Notes under the pieces: model-generated | Seen by the model: the letters and a program-made list of their open reading frames with translations, nothing else | The model's database searches: none | What the model was told of the DNA's origin: nothing | NCBI RefSeq assembly: GCF_001426755.1 | Contig: NZ_LMFJ01000002.1 | Location: 410,038 to 474,037, forward strand | Source of the DNA: Aeromicrobium sp. Root495 | GTDB taxonomy: Bacteria; Actinomycetota; Actinomycetes; Propionibacteriales; Nocardioidaceae | Direction of reading: 5' to 3' | DNA: 64,000 nt | Shown: in pieces, positions 61,515 through 64,000 of the stretch | Numbering within the stretch: the first letter of the stretch is position 1 | Layout: each line of letters opens with the position of its first letter | Made by a program: the position numbers and the translations under genes

Positions 61515-62792
61515 GTGACCACGGCAGGCTCGACCCCCGCGGCGCGGGCGGGAAGGTCGGCCGTCCCCATCTGGCTCGTGGGTCTGTCGGTGTACCTCCT
61601 CGCCGTGTTCCACCGGTCCTCGCTCGCCGTGGCCGGCCTTGCGGCCGGCGACCGGTTCGGGATCAGCGCGGCGCAGCTCTCGACGTTCGTCATGCTCCAG
61701 CTCGTGGTCTATGCGGGGATGCAGATCCCGGTGGGCCTGCTGCTGGACCGCTTCGGGCCGCGACGCCTGCTGATCCTCGGCACCGTCATCCTCACGCTGG
61801 CTCAGACCGGCTTCGCCTTCGCGGACTCGTATCTCGTGGCCCTCGTGGCCCGCGTGTTCGTGGGGCTCGGCGACGCCCTCACGTTCGTCTGCGTCCTGCG
61901 CCTCGTCAACACCTGGTTCGCACCTCGCCGCATCCCGGTCGTCACGCAGATCACCGGGGTGACGGGACAGCTCGGCGCGGTGCTCGCCGCGGCGCCGATG
62001 GCCTGGGCCCTGCGCGAGCAGGGGTGGACGCCCACCTACCTCACGGCGGCCGGCATCGGAGCGGTGCTGCTCCTGCTCGTGGTCCCCGTGGTGCACGACT
62101 CGCCCCAGGAGCGGTCGGCCTCGGGCCCGGCTCTCGCGTGGTCCACGATCCGCTCCAGCCTCGCCGCCTCCTGGGCCCACCCCGGCACCCGGCTCGGCTT
62201 CTGGACCCACTTCACCACCCAGTTCAGCGCCACCACCCTCGGACTGCTCTGGGGCTACCCCTTCTTCGTGCGTGGTGAGGGGAGGACGCCGGGCGAGGCC
62301 GGGTTCCTGCTGACGATGCTCGTGCTCTCCCTCATGGTGGCGGGCCCTCTCATCGGCTACCTCATCACGCGCGAGCCGTGGCACCGCTCGTCGCTCGTGC
62401 TGGGCATCGTGTGGTCGATCGTCGGGGCATGGACCGTCGTCCTGGTCTGGCCGGGCAACGCCCCGTGGTGGTTGCTGCTCGTGCTCGTGGTGGTCACCGG
62501 GATCGGCGGGCCGGCGTCGATGATCGGGTTCGACTTCGCCCGGTCCTTCAACCCGCCCGACCGGCTGGGTGCCGCGACGGGCATCGTCAACCAGGCCGGC
62601 TTCGTCGCCAGCCTCGTGCTCGTGCTGGCCATCGGCTTCGTTCTCGACTGGCGCACGCCGGGGAGCAGCACCGCGTACACGCCGGAGGCGTTCCGCTGGG
62701 CGATGTCGGTGCAGTACGTGCTCTGGGCTCTCGGTCTCGTGCAGATCTGGCGCTACCGGCGGCAGACCCGCGCCCAGGTCCCGCGCTCGTAG
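61515..62792 (+). CDS. MFS transporter
   Basis: 425 residues from GTG 61515. Twelve helices are predictable, with the N-terminal family loop GLLLDRFGPRRLLILG between helices 2 and 3. The N-terminal half begins VPIWLVGLSVYLLAVFHRSSLAVAGLAAGDRFGIS, and the C-terminal half includes GPASMIGFDFARSFNPPDRLGAATGIVN. Secondary carrier, substrate unknown. A convergent neighbour is the GNAT gene, with a strong stem-loop between them. Confidence 0.9.
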   Translation: MTTAGSTPAARAGRSAVPIWLVGLSVYLLAVFHRSSLAVAGLAAGDRFGISAAQLSTFVMLQLVVYAGMQIPVGLLLDRFGPRRLLILGTVILTLAQTGFAFADSYLVALVARVFVGLGDALTFVCVLRLVNTWFAPRRIPVVTQITGVTGQLGAVLAAAPMAWALREQGWTPTYLTAAGIGAVLLLLVVPVVHDSPQERSASGPALAWSTIRSSLAASWAHPGTRLGFWTHFTTQFSATTLGLLWGYPFFVRGEGRTPGEAGFLLTMLVLSLMVAGPLIGYLITREPWHRSSLVLGIVWSIVGAWTVVLVWPGNAPWWLLLVLVVVTGIGGPASMIGFDFARSFNPPDRLGAATGIVNQAGFVASLVLVLAIGFVLDWRTPGSSTAYTPEAFRWAMSVQYVLWALGLVQIWRYRRQTRAQVPRS

Positions 62793-62828
62793 GCTCCCGT
62801 GGGTCGGCTTCGTGGTGCAGGCGCAGGA

Positions 62829-62857
62829 CAGCCCCCGGAGCATCGCTCCGGGGGCTG
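62829..62857. terminator. Bidirectional stem-loop between MFS and GNAT genes
   Basis: CAGCCCCCGGAGC (62829-62841) pairs perfectly with GCTCCGGGGGCTG (62845-62857), 13 bp, loop ATC. It lies between two convergent genes and would end both messages. No T-tract. Confidence 0.75.
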
Positions 62858-62870
62858 CTCCGAGTGAAGG

Positions 62871-63365
62871 TCAGGCGGCGTCGGGCTGACGCACGAACAT
62901 GACGTTCGTGGTGCCGTTGTGCTCCAGCTCGCCGACGGGCTCGAAGCCGCGTCCGCGGTGGAAGGCCAGCGAGCCCTCGTTGTGGTCGTAGACCTCGAGG
63001 GCGACGGGCTTGTCGCCCTCGATCTCCTCGTAGAGACGCGAGGCCACGCCCTGGCGACGGTGGTCCTCGGAGACGACGATGCGGTCGAGGTATACGTAGT
63101 CGTCGAGACGCTTCTCGAACCAGTCGTAGCGGCTCGAGTCATAGGTGGCGCCCGTGGGGAGCGTGATGACGAACCCGGCGATGTCGCCGTCGTCGTCGAG
63201 CACGAGGGCCTGGTCGGCCTGCTTCACGAGCAGCGCGAGGTCCTCGCGGTCGAGCGGACCGACACCCTCCAGGGCTGTCTGGTTGATCTCCACCACGGTG
63301 TCGAGGTCGGACGGGCGGATGTCGCGCACCGTCATCTGGTCGGCCGGGGTCGTCGTCTCAGTCAT
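62871..63365 (-). CDS. GNAT family N-acetyltransferase
   Basis: 164 residues from ATG 63365; ATG 63377 (MSLDM) is an alternative. MTVRDIRPSDLDTVVEINQ opens the fold, IVVSEDHRRQGVASRLYEEIE is the acetyl-CoA-binding motif A (Q/RxxGxG/A form), and EVYDHNEGSLAFHRGRGF is motif B. It acetylates an amine using acetyl-CoA; the target cannot be predicted. Cytoplasmic. Separate transcription unit. Confidence 0.88.
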   Translation of the reverse strand: MTETTTPADQMTVRDIRPSDLDTVVEINQTALEGVGPLDREDLALLVKQADQALVLDDDGDIAGFVITLPTGATYDSSRYDWFEKRLDDYVYLDRIVVSEDHRRQGVASRLYEEIEGDKPVALEVYDHNEGSLAFHRGRGFEPVGELEHNGTTNVMFVRQPDAA

Positions 63366-63478
63366 GTCTAGGCTCATCGAATTCGACGTTACGTCAACCT
63401 GGCGCGCCTGGCCACCTGAGAGGGGTCCGCCATGAGGCATCTCACGAAATTCGTGTGATGCGGGTCACGTCTGGGCGG

Positions 63479-64000
63479 TCAGACCCGGAACGACAGCCCC
63501 GTGGCCTGCTCGGAGGCCGTCCAGAGGTTGGCCGCGAGGTCGGCGTCGCGGGCCCAGCGCGTCATGCCGGAGAGCTCGGGAGCTCCACGGGTGCCACCGA
63601 GACCGCGAGGTCCGTAGTACTCGCCGCTCTTCGCCGCGGGATCGGTGGCGGCGCGAAGCGTCGGCAGCGCTCCGGCGGCGGCCGACTGCGAGAACGGCTT
63701 GCTCACCTGGGCGAAGGCCGAGCCCAGGACGGGGTTGCCCATGGCCACTCCGGTCTTCTGCAGGTTGGTGGAGGCGACACCGGGGTGCGCGGCGATGCTG
63801 GCGATGCCCGAGCCCGCCGCCTCGAGCCTGCGGTGCAGCTCCTGCGCGAAGATCAGGTTGGCGAGCTTGGACTCGGCGTAGGTCTGCCAGCGGCGGTACT
63901 TGCGCGGCGACCCCTCGGGGGTGAGGGCGCGCAGGTCGAGCCCGGTGGCCTGCTTGTGGGCGATGGAGCTGACCGAGACCACGCGGGCGTCGGGCGCGAG
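63479..64000 (-). CDS. SDR family oxidoreductase, N-terminus beyond the window
   Basis: The frame is open to the right edge (ending LAPDARVVSVSSIAHKQ), so the cofactor-binding part is missing. The visible part holds the catalytic Ser (SVSSIAHK) and YAESKLANLIFAQELHRRLEAAGSGIASIAAHPGVASTNLQ. This matches the retinol dehydrogenase/protochlorophyllide-reductase-like SDRs. At least 173 residues are in the window. Reaction unknown; likely NAD(P)H-dependent. Confidence 0.88.
   Translation of the reverse strand, partial: LAPDARVVSVSSIAHKQATGLDLRALTPEGSPRKYRRWQTYAESKLANLIFAQELHRRLEAAGSGIASIAAHPGVASTNLQKTGVAMGNPVLGSAFAQVSKPFSQSAAAGALPTLRAATDPAAKSGEYYGPRGLGGTRGAPELSGMTRWARDADLAANLWTASEQATGLSFRV

Overview
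The window is GC-rich chromosomal DNA (no rRNA, no plasmid or phage module) from an actinobacterium. Pointers are a bacterial proteasome activator (Bpa), a WhiB-type Fe-S regulator, an mprA-mprB-pepD style stress operon, a HelD-family RNA polymerase recycling ATPase, many GTG starts, ATGA/GTGA gene overlaps and several probably leaderless genes. A Nocardioidaceae member (Aeromicrobium/Nocardioides-like) is my inference from overall style, not something the sequence proves.

Layout. 1-4.8 kb: the end of a siderophore-type ABC ATPase gene, a palindromic repeat, a methyltransferase, an aldose 1-epimerase-like gene, an SDR-DUF2867 protein, a small 'beta-flower' protein and an OsmC protein. 4.8-11.5 kb: oxidoreductase and hydrolase genes (SDR, alpha/beta hydrolase, nitroreductase, histidine phosphatase, two tandem SDRs) with palindromic operators in their promoters. 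11.5-14 kb: metY-metX for methionine synthesis. 14-20.4 kb: nitrilase-like and membrane proteins, tRNA-Ser(UGA) abutting a small membrane-protein gene, a PAP2-diacylglycerol-kinase fusion, serS and a HAD phosphatase. 20.5-29 kb: WhiB-like regulator and Bpa, quinone oxidoreductase, a phosphofructokinase, a Baeyer-Villiger-type monooxygenase, a SIMPL protein, an esterase and a DUF3352 protein.

29.1-39.4 kb is the most coherent accessory locus: TetR regulator, TIGR03084 metal-binding protein, AtuA-family protein, acyl-CoA dehydrogenase, carboxyltransferase beta, biotin carboxylase-BCCP alpha, a second acyl-CoA dehydrogenase and an enoyl-CoA hydratase. This gene set matches the acyclic-terpene (citronellyl/geranyl-CoA) or leucine-like branched acyl-CoA catabolic route. 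Two near-identical promoter modules, each exactly 28 nt from its GTG start, lie before the TetR gene and before atuA, so the regulator probably controls itself and the catabolic operon. The locus is rich in palindromes: a 90-bp repeat whose partner lies at 534-642, a 21-bp perfect inverted repeat read in frame through the atuA linker, a hairpin covering the Shine-Dalgarno of the first dehydrogenase, and tandem hairpins before the hydratase.

39.4-49.3 kb: a secreted repeat protein, HelD-like ATPase, membrane metallophosphoesterase, M20 peptidase, then a textbook trp attenuator (leader peptide with Trp-Trp, terminator with T-tract) in front of a fused TrpE-TrpG anthranilate synthase, then a small TUDOR-like protein and an EamA transporter. 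49.4-53.2 kb: pepD/htrA-like protease with mprB/mprA-like sensor and regulator. 53.3-64 kb: fructosamine-kinase-like protein, low-molecular-weight phosphatase, small membrane protein, EamA transporter, HisC-like aminotransferase, a three-gene 2-oxoacid dehydrogenase operon (E1 alpha, E1 beta, E2), DUF1684 protein, MFS transporter, GNAT acetyltransferase and a truncated SDR at the right edge. No stretch over 300 bases lacks a gene; the longest gaps (40798-41090, 45975-46225, 8689-8927) hold regulatory hairpins, the trp leader and promoters.
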